Position numbers and translations under genes: made by a program
Shown: piece by piece, positions 1-8,264 of the stretch
Position numbering within the stretch: the first letter of the stretch is position 1
Layout: the number at the start of each line of letters is the position of its first letter
The notes under the pieces: generated by a model
Databases searched by the model: none
What the model was told of the DNA's origin: nothing
Seen by the model: only the letters and a program-made list of their open reading frames with translations
NCBI GenBank assembly: GCA_000433915.1
Contig: HF993634.1
Span: forward strand, 1-59,233
DNA: 59,233 nt
Source: Clostridium sp. CAG:793
GTDB lineage: Bacteria; Bacillota; Clostridia; TANB77; CAG-508
Direction of reading: 5' to 3'

Positions 1-48
1 AATTATATTGGGTAACACGCATTATTTGTGTTCTCATTTTCTATCTAT

Positions 49-78
49 ATTATACACCCTAATTAAATTATTTGTCAA
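49..78 (-). promoter_or_regulatory. Sigma-A promoter reading left out of the window
   Basis: On the minus strand a perfect TTGACA (73-78) and a perfect TATAAT (49-54) are separated by 18 bases. Transcription would leave the window to the left, so the gene it serves is not visible. Confidence 0.6.
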
Positions 79-104
79 TGAATTTTTAGAGTGTGTTATA
101 AAAA

Positions 105-245
105 TATTGGGTTAAAAATGTGTTGGAATGAGGCTTTTTCAACACAAAAGTACAGAATACAAGAGGAATACAGGATACACTCAACCTGACTATCGCCTCC
201 AAATAAAAAGAGAAAGAATTGAGTATCAATACTTTCTCTTTTTTG
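105..245 (+). ncRNA. Possible structured small RNA ending in a strong terminator
   Basis: No credible gene lies in 1-425. This stretch holds TGTGTTG/CAACACA (119-125/140-146), CAGG/CCTG (171-174/185-188) and a long-range GAGGC/GCCTC pair (130-134/195-199). The first and third pairings overlap in span and may be alternatives. A strong terminator follows directly. A weak promoter (TTGTCA 72-77, 19-base gap, TATAAA 97-102) precedes it. No known riboswitch class was recognised; the RNA is inferred from structure only. Confidence 0.25.
205..244. terminator. Orphan, probably bidirectional terminator
   Basis: A 12-bp perfect stem (205-216 with 232-243) encloses a further ATTGA/TCAAT stem (218-222/226-230) with a 3-base loop. 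It is flanked by A-runs on the left and a T-run on the right, so it could work on both strands. No gene ends here, hence orphan. Confidence 0.7.
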
Positions 246-346
246 ATTTCAATAGCTATAAAAAGCCAAACTAAACAAAACATTAAACAATTTATAAAAT
301 TGACAGCAAATGTCAAAAGAAAATAATAAAAAATTATGACTAACTG

Positions 347-375
347 TTGATTTTAAGGATAGAATAGTTTATAAT
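347..375 (+). promoter_or_regulatory. Promoter of the thioester adhesin
   Basis: TTGATT (347-352) and TATAAT (370-375) are 17 bases apart. The ribosome site AAAGGA (414-419) and the start follow about 50 bases downstream. Confidence 0.6.
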
Positions 376-428
376 AATGATATATGTAAAAATAGGCGTA
401 TTATATACGGAAGAAAGGATTATAAGTG

Positions 429-3400
429 ATGAATAAAGTAAAAAAAATTAGTTTGATTTTTTTAAGCATTATAGCAATGACATTATCACTAACAGGGAGT
501 AACTTTGCCATGCATGATACATCTGGCAAATATTTAGGACTAAAAAACAAAGGAAATGGAAGAGCAACAGGATTTTATACAACAGGGACAACAACTGGAA
601 CAAAAAGCTCAATTCCAGTAATAAAAATTGTAGAATATAATAGTGCTGGAACTGCAGAAGATCAATCAAAAAGCACTCAAGCAATATACTGCTTAAAAGA
701 TGGAGTAGGATTTGGATCAGTAGGATCATCAGGAAGTATAGTAAAATATACAGAATACTTTGACTTAAAAGATCCATCAAGTATTGATGCAACATACAAA
801 GCGCCATTACCATCAGGCGAAAATTATAATAAGCTAGTATGGCTATTGGATAATATTTGTATACCAGAAGATGATGCATCAGTAAATAAACTATTAGAAA
901 AAGTAGGATTAGAAAAATCTGATTTCACACAATATATAACAGATGAAAGCGAATTAAAAGATATATTGGAAGTAATTCAACAAGCAGCAATTTGGTATAT
1001 AACAAATGAGGGTGATGATTATCAACCATCAGCACATGACACTTTTTCAGTTGCTTCATCAAATGGTGCAACAGGAGTAAGTTTAGGAAGCAAATATGAT
1101 ATAGATGAAGTAGATAATCCAATTTCAAAATTATATGAATATTTAATAACAGAAGCACAAAAACAAGGATCTTATGAATATAAAGCAATACAAACAGCAT
1201 CACCAGTTGAACTTGATAAAACAAGAGCAACAGTTACCTTAAATGGAAGCAACTATTTAATAGGACCATACAAATTAACTGAAACAAGATCAAATTATAC
1301 ATTAACAGGAAAAGTATTAAACGGAACAAACGAGATACAAAATGTATCATTAGTTGGAGCTGATAAACAAACAGAATTAACTGGAAATACAACAACAGAT
1401 AAAATAAAATCAAATATAGGAAAAGACTTCTACATTAGTTTACCTTCAAATACATCAGTAACAAATGTAAAATTACAAATAAATACTGAATCAGAAGTTA
1501 CAACACAAATATACTGGTCAACTCCATCATCACAAGTTGCTACATCACAACCAGTAGTAGTAGTAAGCAAAGTAAATGTGCCAGCTGAAGTTACAGATAC
1601 ACAAGAAATAACAAAACCAGTATTCGATTTAGCATTAAGAAAATTCATAACACAAGTAAATGGAGTAAATGTAAAAGTATCAAGAGAGCCAAAAATAACA
1701 CAAGAAAGTTTACGCAATCTTGCAACAGGAAGCTCATCAGCATTAGATAATGGAACTACGGCAGTAAAAACACATACAAAAGATGCTTTAGCTGTTAATA
1801 CAAATGACCGTATATTATATACAATAAGAATATATAATGAAGGTGGAATTGATGGATATGCTGATGAAATTGTAGACTACTTACCAGAAGGACTTGAATT
1901 AATACCAAGTAGTGAAAGCGAAGTAAATGCAAAATATGGCTGGATAGCAGACAGCACAGATAGTAGAAAGATAACTACAACATATTTATCAAAAGCAACA
2001 AATGCAGATGGAAATCTTATAAAAGCATTTGATAAATCACCAGCAGGTGGACAATATACAATAAGCTACAAAGATGTACAAGTTGAATGCAAAGTAGTAG
2101 CAACAACAAAATCAACAGATACACATTTAAAGAACGTTGCAGAAATTACAAAAGCATCAAACTCAGCAGATGCAGCAGATAGAGATTCAACACCATCAAA
2201 TATAACAGAAGACCAAAAGAATAATTACAATCCAGGAACATCAACAAATGGTAAGGGATATGAAGATGATGATGACTATGAAGATTTAGTATTACCAGGA
2301 AAATATTTCGACTTAGCATTAAGAAAATTCATAACAGCAGTAAATGATACAGAACTAAAAACAAATGGAGTATATGAAAGAACTCCAATAGTAAATGTTT
2401 CACCATTGTTAAATGGAAAGACAACAGCAGAATATACTCATATAAAGAAACCTGTAAGTATTGAAGCAGGAGACATAGTAACATATACAATAAGAGTATA
2501 TAATGAAGGTCAAATAGATGGATATGTTGATGAAATAGTAGATCATTTACCACCAGAATTAGAATTCTTACCAGATGATAAACTAAATCAACAATATTTA
2601 TGGACAATAGATAGTACAGACAAAACACAAAGAACAATAAAAACATCATATTTATCAAAAGAACATGATGCAGAAGAAAATTTAATAAAAGCATTTGACA
2701 CAACCAAAACAACATTAAGCTATAAAGAAGTACAAATAAGATGTAGAGTTAAGGCAGATGCTCCAACATTAAAGCAAATTACAAATATTGCAGAAATTAC
2801 AAAATCATCAAATGATGCAGGACTAACAGATAGAGATAATCAAAAAAATGCAACACTTCCAAGTGATACTGATTTACCAAAATACAGAGGAAATGATAAC
2901 AACAAAGAAGATTTAGCAGACAAAGATTATTACTATGAGGGACAAGAAGATGACGATGATTTCGAAAAAATAATATTAGAAAAATTTGATTTAGCATTAA
3001 GAAAATTCATAACAAGTGTAAATGATCAAGAAATAACAGATAGAATACCACAAGTAGATACATCAAAATTCGGAACAATAGTAGATGGAAAAGAAGTAAC
3101 AACATTTACTTATAATCATACAAAAGAACCTGTAAGAGTATGTCAAAATGATACAGTAATTTATACAATAAGAATATATAATGAAGGCTCACAAAGCGGA
3201 TATGCAGCAGAAATAAAAGATGATATTCCAGATGGATTACAATTTATTGTAGATAATAGTATAAACACACAATACAGATGGGTAATGTATGATAAAGATG
3301 GAAACATTACACAAGATGTAAAAAATGCTACAACGATCAGAACAGATTACTTATCAAAAGAACAAGAAAAAAATGAAGGTGATAACTTACTAAAAGCATT

Positions 3401-4229
3401 TGACAAAGAGACAATGCAACAACCAGATTACAAAGACGTAAAAGTTGCTTTCAAAGTATTAGAACCAAATACATCAGACAGAATATTAATAAACCATGCA
3501 GAAATAAGTAAAAACAAAGACAAAGATAATAAAGATGTAACTGATATAGATTCAACTCCAGATAAATGGAATGAAGGAGAAGATGATCAAGACATTGAAA
3601 AAATATATGTAAAATACTTTGATCTTGCATTAAGAAAATGGGTAAGCCAAGTAATACTAATTGAAGATGGTGTACAAAAGGAAATGGATACAGGACATTA
3701 TGCTGAACAAGATCCAGAACCTGTTGTAAAAGTAGAACTTAATAAAAAGAGAATAGAAAACACAATCGTAAAATTTAGATATTATATAAGAATTACAAAT
3801 GAAGGCGAAATCGAAGGATATGCAAAAGAGATTTCTGACTACATTCCAGAAGGATTAAAATTCAATCAAGCAGACAATCCAAAATGGAAAGAAGTAAATG
3901 GCAAAATAGTAACAGACCAATTAAAAGATACTTTGTTAAAACCAGGCGAATCAGCGACAGTAGATGTAGTACTAACATGGATAAATAATGAAGAAAACAT
4001 GGGAGTAAAAACAAACGTTGCAGAAATAAGTGAAGACTATAATGAAAGTGGAACAGCAGACATAGACTCAACTCCAAATAACAAAAAAGAAGGAGAAGAT
4101 GATATAGATGATGCACCAGTTGCATTAACAGTAGTAACAGGATCTGCACCAAAATACATTGCATTAACAGCTGGAATAGTACTAATAGTCGGAGCAGGAG
4201 CATTAATTATTAAAAAATACGTTATATAA
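429..4229 (+). CDS. Cys-Gln thioester-type surface adhesin with four repeats
   Basis: A large secreted surface protein of about 1266 residues. It has a Sec signal peptide (residues 1-28), then a probable thioester domain: Cys at about residue 88 in a YCL context and Gln at about 185 in QAAIW match the [YFL]C and QxxxW pair of thioester adhesins, which can bind host amines covalently. Four repeats of about 220 residues start at FDLALRKF-type motifs (near residues 399, 627, 853, 1064). Each ends in N-x-AEI and most carry D-x-DSTP, resembling DUF11/isopeptide domains in which the Lys and Asn could crosslink (inference). A C-terminal membrane segment ends in a short KK tail; no LPXTG is visible. 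ATG 429 is chosen over the adjacent GTG 426 because AAAGGA lies 9 bases upstream. It has its own promoter and terminator. Confidence 0.75.
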   Translation: MNKVKKISLIFLSIIAMTLSLTGSNFAMHDTSGKYLGLKNKGNGRATGFYTTGTTTGTKSSIPVIKIVEYNSAGTAEDQSKSTQAIYCLKDGVGFGSVGSSGSIVKYTEYFDLKDPSSIDATYKAPLPSGENYNKLVWLLDNICIPEDDASVNKLLEKVGLEKSDFTQYITDESELKDILEVIQQAAIWYITNEGDDYQPSAHDTFSVASSNGATGVSLGSKYDIDEVDNPISKLYEYLITEAQKQGSYEYKAIQTASPVELDKTRATVTLNGSNYLIGPYKLTETRSNYTLTGKVLNGTNEIQNVSLVGADKQTELTGNTTTDKIKSNIGKDFYISLPSNTSVTNVKLQINTESEVTTQIYWSTPSSQVATSQPVVVVSKVNVPAEVTDTQEITKPVFDLALRKFITQVNGVNVKVSREPKITQESLRNLATGSSSALDNGTTAVKTHTKDALAVNTNDRILYTIRIYNEGGIDGYADEIVDYLPEGLELIPSSESEVNAKYGWIADSTDSRKITTTYLSKATNADGNLIKAFDKSPAGGQYTISYKDVQVECKVVATTKSTDTHLKNVAEITKASNSADAADRDSTPSNITEDQKNNYNPGTSTNGKGYEDDDDYEDLVLPGKYFDLALRKFITAVNDTELKTNGVYERTPIVNVSPLLNGKTTAEYTHIKKPVSIEAGDIVTYTIRVYNEGQIDGYVDEIVDHLPPELEFLPDDKLNQQYLWTIDSTDKTQRTIKTSYLSKEHDAEENLIKAFDTTKTTLSYKEVQIRCRVKADAPTLKQITNIAEITKSSNDAGLTDRDNQKNATLPSDTDLPKYRGNDNNKEDLADKDYYYEGQEDDDDFEKIILEKFDLALRKFITSVNDQEITDRIPQVDTSKFGTIVDGKEVTTFTYNHTKEPVRVCQNDTVIYTIRIYNEGSQSGYAAEIKDDIPDGLQFIVDNSINTQYRWVMYDKDGNITQDVKNATTIRTDYLSKEQEKNEGDNLLKAFDKETMQQPDYKDVKVAFKVLEPNTSDRILINHAEISKNKDKDNKDVTDIDSTPDKWNEGEDDQDIEKIYVKYFDLALRKWVSQVILIEDGVQKEMDTGHYAEQDPEPVVKVELNKKRIENTIVKFRYYIRITNEGEIEGYAKEISDYIPEGLKFNQADNPKWKEVNGKIVTDQLKDTLLKPGESATVDVVLTWINNEENMGVKTNVAEISEDYNESGTADIDSTPNNKKEGEDDIDDAPVALTVVTGSAPKYIALTAGIVLIVGAGALIIKKYVI

Positions 4230-4249
4230 TAAAATAATATAATTTAAAC

Positions 4250-4286
4250 ACACTATGTTTTGAAAAATAAACATAGTGTATTTTTA
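4250..4286 (+). terminator. Terminator of the adhesin gene
   Basis: An 11-bp perfect stem (4250-4260 with 4269-4279) with an 8-base loop is followed by ATTTTTAT, 20 bases after the stop codon. Confidence 0.85.
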
Positions 4287-4296
4287 TGAAAAACAG

Positions 4297-4325
4297 TTTA
4301 CATTAAAAAATGAGTATGCTATAAT
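4297..4325 (+). promoter_or_regulatory. Promoter of the Ig-like membrane protein gene
   Basis: TTTACA (4297-4302) and TATAAT (4320-4325) with a 17-base spacer lie just after the preceding terminator. Confidence 0.6.
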
Positions 4326-4399
4326 GCAAAAAAAGCATATAAAAAGGCAAATTTGATAACAATAACAAAAGAAAATAAAAATAAAATGAGGAGAAAAAA

Positions 4400-5344
4400 G
4401 TGAATCAAATATTAGCAATAGGACAAGAACCAGAAAGAAAAAAAACAAGAGAAACAAATCCAAAATATTCTGGAGGACAAAAAGCAGATATAACAAAAGT
4501 AATGAGAATATTTAGTGTAATCATAATCATATTTGGAATAGTCTTAATTGGAAAATCAACGTATGCATTTATATCAAAGAAAAATAATTTAAAAGATACA
4601 CCACAAGTACAAATTGAGAAAATGGGTAAAGAAGCAACAATTAAAATAGGAACAGAAAAACCAATAAAAGAATATTCATATAGATGGAACGAGGGAGAAT
4701 CAACAACCGTACAGGGAAATGGAAAAATTTCAGTTGAAGAAACTATTCAAATTCCAAATGGAAATAATATATTGAACTTGACAGTAGTAGATTACTATGG
4801 AAATAAAACAACATACAAAAAGCAATATATCTATGAAAGCACAGACATCAATAAACCAACAATAGATATTGGAATATCAGGAAGCAAACTTCAAATAAAA
4901 GCAACAGATGATACAGAAATGGGATATATGACTTATGCTTGGAACGATGATGAACCAACAAGAATAGAAGTATCATCAGATGATAAAAAAACAATAACAG
5001 CAGAAATTGATGTACCACAAGGGCAAAGCAAACTTACAGTAATAGCAGTAGATAAAGAAGAAAACAAAACAACAAGAACAGAAAACATAATAGGAGATAC
5101 AAAACCAACATTCAAAGCATCAGTAAGTAACTCAAAATTAATAATAGAAGCAGAAGATGATCAGGGAATAAGTTCATTATCAATAAATGTTGATGGACAA
5201 GTAACAGACAGTGGTGATACACCAATAAATCAAACTAATATTACAGCCGAATTAACTTTAACATCAGGAAATCATACAATAACAATCACTGTGACCAATG
5301 TAAATGGACTCGCAGAAACAAAAACAATGACAGCAAATGTATAA
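4400..5344 (+). CDS. Membrane-anchored protein with Ig-like repeats
   Basis: 314 residues, not assigned to a named family. A basic cytoplasmic N-terminus of about 35 residues is followed by one membrane segment (about 37-57). The extracellular part holds roughly three to four Ig-like beta units of 80-90 residues, recognisable by recurring KPTxxx and Dx-x-G turns and strands such as SKLQIKATDD and SKLIIEAEDD. It starts at GTG with GAGGAG 6 bases upstream. The diguanylate-cyclase-like gene follows 21 bases after the stop without a terminator, so the two are probably cotranscribed. The likely role is cell-surface display or ligand binding; this is inference from architecture. Confidence 0.6.
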   Translation: MNQILAIGQEPERKKTRETNPKYSGGQKADITKVMRIFSVIIIIFGIVLIGKSTYAFISKKNNLKDTPQVQIEKMGKEATIKIGTEKPIKEYSYRWNEGESTTVQGNGKISVEETIQIPNGNNILNLTVVDYYGNKTTYKKQYIYESTDINKPTIDIGISGSKLQIKATDDTEMGYMTYAWNDDEPTRIEVSSDDKKTITAEIDVPQGQSKLTVIAVDKEENKTTRTENIIGDTKPTFKASVSNSKLIIEAEDDQGISSLSINVDGQVTDSGDTPINQTNITAELTLTSGNHTITITVTNVNGLAETKTMTANV

Positions 5345-5365
5345 AAAATGCAAAGGAGTAAAATA

Positions 5366-6337
5366 ATGAAATATGTTTATTTGATTGACAAAGACGAAGA
5401 GATAGAACAAAAGATAACAAATATATTTAAGAAAGACGAAGGAATAAAAATAGTAAAACATAAGCCAGATGAGATTGAAAGTGTACTAAGAAATGTACCA
5501 GATATATTGGTTATAAATGAAGATCGTGTAGAAGAAGATATAATAAAATATTGCAAAAAAATTAGAAGCAATAATGACAATTCCATAACACCAATTATAA
5601 TAATATCTTCTAATAATAAAACAGAACATATAATAGATATACTAAAAAATGATGTAGAATTAGTTCTAAGTCAACCAATAAACGAAGAAATATTATATTA
5701 TAGTATAAAAAATATAATAAGACTCTTAAATTCAAATAGAACAGTAAGTCCATTAACTGGTTTGCCGGGAAATATACAAATACAAGCAGAAATGAAAAAA
5801 AGATTACAAAATGGAAATGACTTTGCAATGCTGTATTTGGATCTTGATAATTTTAAAGCATATAATGATACTTATGGATTTGCTAATGGAGATGAAATAA
5901 TAAAATTTACAGCAAAAACAATATGCAACAATATATTAAAAGAAAACTGTGAAAAGAATTTCGTCGGACATATTGGTGGTGATGACTTCATGGCAATAGT
6001 AGAAGGAAATAATTATGAAGAAATTTGCCAAGGAATAATAGCAGAGTTTGATGCTGGATTACCTAGATTTTTTAACAAAGATGATTTAGAAAGAGGATAT
6101 CTTGAAGTAGAAAATAGAAAAGGTATAATTGAACAATTTCCACTAACATCAATATCGATAGGTGTAGTAGAAGTTACAAAGGAAAGATTTAGAAACACAT
6201 TAGAAATAGGAGAAGCAGGAGCTGCAGTAAAACATCTGGCTAAAACAATATATGGAAGTACTTATGTAATAGATAGAAGAAAAAATAGAGATGAACATTT
6301 AGACAAAGCTATAAAAGTATTGGAAAATAAAGGATAA
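5366..6337 (+). CDS. Pseudo-receiver/GGDEF diguanylate cyclase
   Basis: 323 residues. Residues 1-115 look like a response-regulator receiver whose phosphorylation site is degenerate: NED stands where the acceptor Asp is expected, and the conserved Lys-Pro is Gln-Pro (SQP). Residues 130-315 form a GGDEF domain with LDLDNFKAYND and an intact GGDDF at 204-208, so c-di-GMP synthesis is plausible. No RxxD inhibitory site is visible just upstream of GGDDF. The start at 5366 is preferred over the ATG at 5348 because AAAGGAG falls between them. It follows the Ig-like protein gene in the same transcript, so it may tie second-messenger level to surface adhesion (inference). Confidence 0.8.
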   Translation: MKYVYLIDKDEEIEQKITNIFKKDEGIKIVKHKPDEIESVLRNVPDILVINEDRVEEDIIKYCKKIRSNNDNSITPIIIISSNNKTEHIIDILKNDVELVLSQPINEEILYYSIKNIIRLLNSNRTVSPLTGLPGNIQIQAEMKKRLQNGNDFAMLYLDLDNFKAYNDTYGFANGDEIIKFTAKTICNNILKENCEKNFVGHIGGDDFMAIVEGNNYEEICQGIIAEFDAGLPRFFNKDDLERGYLEVENRKGIIEQFPLTSISIGVVEVTKERFRNTLEIGEAGAAVKHLAKTIYGSTYVIDRRKNRDEHLDKAIKVLENKG

Positions 6338-6402
6338 ATAAAGATTGATAAAGAAAATGCGTAAAATGTCGAAAAATTTTTAAAAATTTTTTGAAAAAGG
6401 TA

Positions 6403-6431
6403 TTGCATTTTCTTTTTTTATGTATTACAAT
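6403..6431 (+). promoter_or_regulatory. Promoter of mraZ and the first division block
   Basis: TTGCAT (6403-6408) and TACAAT (6426-6431) are 17 bases apart. The predicted start of transcription, near 6438, lies directly before the MraZ boxes. Confidence 0.65.
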
Positions 6432-6440
6432 TTAATTGTA

Positions 6441-6465
6441 AGTGGAACAAAGTGGTGTAAAGTGG
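6441..6465 (+). promoter_or_regulatory. MraZ boxes: three AGTGG repeats, 10-base period
   Basis: AGTGG occurs at 6441, 6451 and 6461, so three repeats lie on the same helix face. MraZ proteins are known to bind short GTGG/TGGG direct repeats upstream of their own gene, so this is a probable autoregulatory operator. It sits between the promoter and the ribosome site. Confidence 0.75.
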
Positions 6466-6482
6466 TAGGAGGTGAACCAAAG

Positions 6483-6923
6483 TTGTTAATAGGTGAATAC
6501 GAACACACCATAGATAGCAAAGGCAGATTAATAATGCCTGCTAAGCTTAGAGAAGACATGGGTGACAAGTTCATAATTACCAAAGGATTAGACGGATGCT
6601 TATTTGGATTTTCACAAACAGAATGGAACAACTTTGAAGAAAAATTAAAAACACTACCATTAACTAATAAAAATGCAAGAGACTTTGTAAGATTCTTCTT
6701 ATCAGGAGCAATGGAATGCGAGGTAGATAAACAAGGAAGGTTCCTAATTTCAAGTAATTTACGAGAATATGCTACTTTAGAGAAAGAAACAATGATAACT
6801 GGTGTAGGTACAAGAATTGAAATTTGGAATAGAGACAAATGGAAGAAATACAACAGTGAAGAAAACATATCAGCAGATCAAATTGCTGAGAACATGGCAA
6901 ACCTAGGAATGTTAGGAATATAA
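6483..6923 (+). CDS. mraZ: MraZ transcriptional regulator
   Basis: 146 residues, close to the usual 140-150. Two AbrB-like SpoVT/MraZ repeats are visible: the first with TIDSKGRLIMPAKLRE (residues 9-24), the second with EVDKQGRFLISSNLRE. MraZ binds DNA as a ring and represses the division and wall cluster it heads. A longer reading from ATG 6420 exists but would start upstream of the -10 element and cover the boxes. The TTG at 6483 has AGGAGGTG 8 bases upstream and gives the conserved N-terminus LIGEYEHTID. An untranslated gap of almost 400 bases separates it from rsmH, unlike the tight spacing usual in Firmicutes. Confidence 0.95.
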   Translation: MLIGEYEHTIDSKGRLIMPAKLREDMGDKFIITKGLDGCLFGFSQTEWNNFEEKLKTLPLTNKNARDFVRFFLSGAMECEVDKQGRFLISSNLREYATLEKETMITGVGTRIEIWNRDKWKKYNSEENISADQIAENMANLGMLGI

Positions 6924-7302
6924 TCGTATATAACTTGAAAAAGTTTATATAAATTAACAAAGGATAAAAAATTTACTTTACAAAAGACAAAAGGCTCAAA
7001 GTAGAGCAAATCTCCAAACGAACTTTTAACAAAAGAAAAAGTTGAATGATAAATTAACAAAAGATAAAAATTTGAAAACACAAAAGATAAATCTCCAAAT
7101 TTTTTTACAAAAGATGATTATAACTATTGTAAAAAACAAAAGAATTTGCAAAATATAACTATTATCTAATGCAAACAAAAGATAATGTATATATACAAAA
7201 GAAGGGCATAACAAAAGAAAAAACGTAATTGGCATATATATTATTATATATGCCAATTATTGCAATAGAGGAGTTTAATTAGAAAAAACAAGAGGTGCAA
7301 GT
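6924..7302 (+). repeat. ACAAAAGA repeat array in the mraZ-rsmH gap
   Basis: This gene-free stretch holds nine exact ACAAAAGA copies (starting at 6980, 7029, 7057, 7080, 7107, 7136, 7175, 7195, 7211) plus ACAAAGGA at 6957 and ACAAAAGG at 6987. Spacing is irregular, 7 to 49 bases, often 20-29. All copies are on the same strand. AATCTCCAAA also occurs twice (about 7009 and 7090). The transcript here would be purine-rich and unstructured until the hairpin at 7225. Function unknown. Confidence 0.7.
7225..7260 (+). promoter_or_regulatory. Long perfect hairpin just before rsmH
   Basis: A 14-bp perfect stem (7227-7240 with 7245-7258), extendable by two pairs, has a TTAT loop. No T-run follows, so it is not a standard terminator. 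It could be an RNase processing site, a transcript-stabilising structure or a protein site. Confidence 0.6.
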
Positions 7303-8235
7303 TTGGAATTTAAACACATTCCAGTCCTATTAGAAGAAACAATTCAGGGATTAAATATCAATCCTGATGGAATATATGTAGATGGAACAATAGGCGGAGC
7401 AGGACATAGCAAAAAAATAATTGAAAAATTATCAGAAAAAGGCTTACTTATCGGAATTGATAGAGATGAGGAAGCTCTAAAAGCAGCTAAGGAAAATTTA
7501 AAAGATTACAAGAATTTTAAATTAATACATGGAAATCATGATGATATAAAAGAAATACTAACAGAGCAATCTATCGAAAAGGTAGATGGTATTCTGCTAG
7601 ATTTAGGCGTGTCATCATATCAATTAGATGAAAGAGAACGTGGATTTAGCTACAACAGTGATAATATTTTAGACATGAGAATGGATCAAACTCAGAGTTT
7701 AACAGCAATGGATGTAGTAAACGAATATAGTGAAGAAAAATTAGCAAATATCATATATGAATATGGTGAAGAAAAATTTTCAAGACAAATTGCCAGAAAT
7801 ATATGTATAGAAAGAAAAAAGCAAAAGATTACGACAACAAAAATGCTAGCTGATATAATAGCAAAATCTAAACCATATGCAAAAGATGGACATCCAGCCA
7901 AAAGAACTTTTCAAGCAATAAGAATAGAAGTAAACAATGAAATACAACCATTATATGATACGGTAATAAATTCAATTAATTGCTTAAAAGAGGGAGGAAG
8001 GTTATGTATTATTACTTTCCATTCACTTGAGGATAGAGCAGTTAAAGATGCTTTTATAGATGCACAAGGAAAATGTACTTGTCCTAAAGACCTTCCATAC
8101 TGTATATGTAATTATAAATCATTAGGAAAAATAATAACAAAAAAACCGATAGAGGCCAATAAACAAGAATTAGAAGAAAATAGTAGAGCCAAAAGTGCAA
8201 AACTACGAATATTTGAAAGAAGAGAAAAGAAATAA
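7303..8235 (+). CDS. rsmH: 16S rRNA (cytosine-1402-N4)-methyltransferase RsmH
   Basis: 310 residues, normal length. It methylates N4 of C1402 in 16S rRNA at the decoding site, using S-adenosylmethionine. The SAM-binding motif DGTIGGAGHS is near residues 26-35, LLDLGVSSYQLD follows near 100, and GGRLCIITFHSLEDR near 229-243 is family-typical. The TTG start has AGAGGTG 5 bases upstream. It lies second in the division block, as in most bacteria, and is followed by the ftsL-like gene 29 bases on. Confidence 0.96.
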   Translation: MEFKHIPVLLEETIQGLNINPDGIYVDGTIGGAGHSKKIIEKLSEKGLLIGIDRDEEALKAAKENLKDYKNFKLIHGNHDDIKEILTEQSIEKVDGILLDLGVSSYQLDERERGFSYNSDNILDMRMDQTQSLTAMDVVNEYSEEKLANIIYEYGEEKFSRQIARNICIERKKQKITTTKMLADIIAKSKPYAKDGHPAKRTFQAIRIEVNNEIQPLYDTVINSINCLKEGGRLCIITFHSLEDRAVKDAFIDAQGKCTCPKDLPYCICNYKSLGKIITKKPIEANKQELEENSRAKSAKLRIFERREKK

Positions 8236-8264
8236 AAATCAAAAGAAAAGAGGTGATAACTAAA

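Noticed and set aside
6367..6373. Single Spo0A box (TGTCGAA) upstream of mraZ
   Set aside because: One 7-mer is expected several times by chance in 59 kb at this base composition; no partner box.
6957..7218. CRISPR-like array
   Set aside because: The repeat unit is only 8 bases and spacing is irregular; no cas genes are near.
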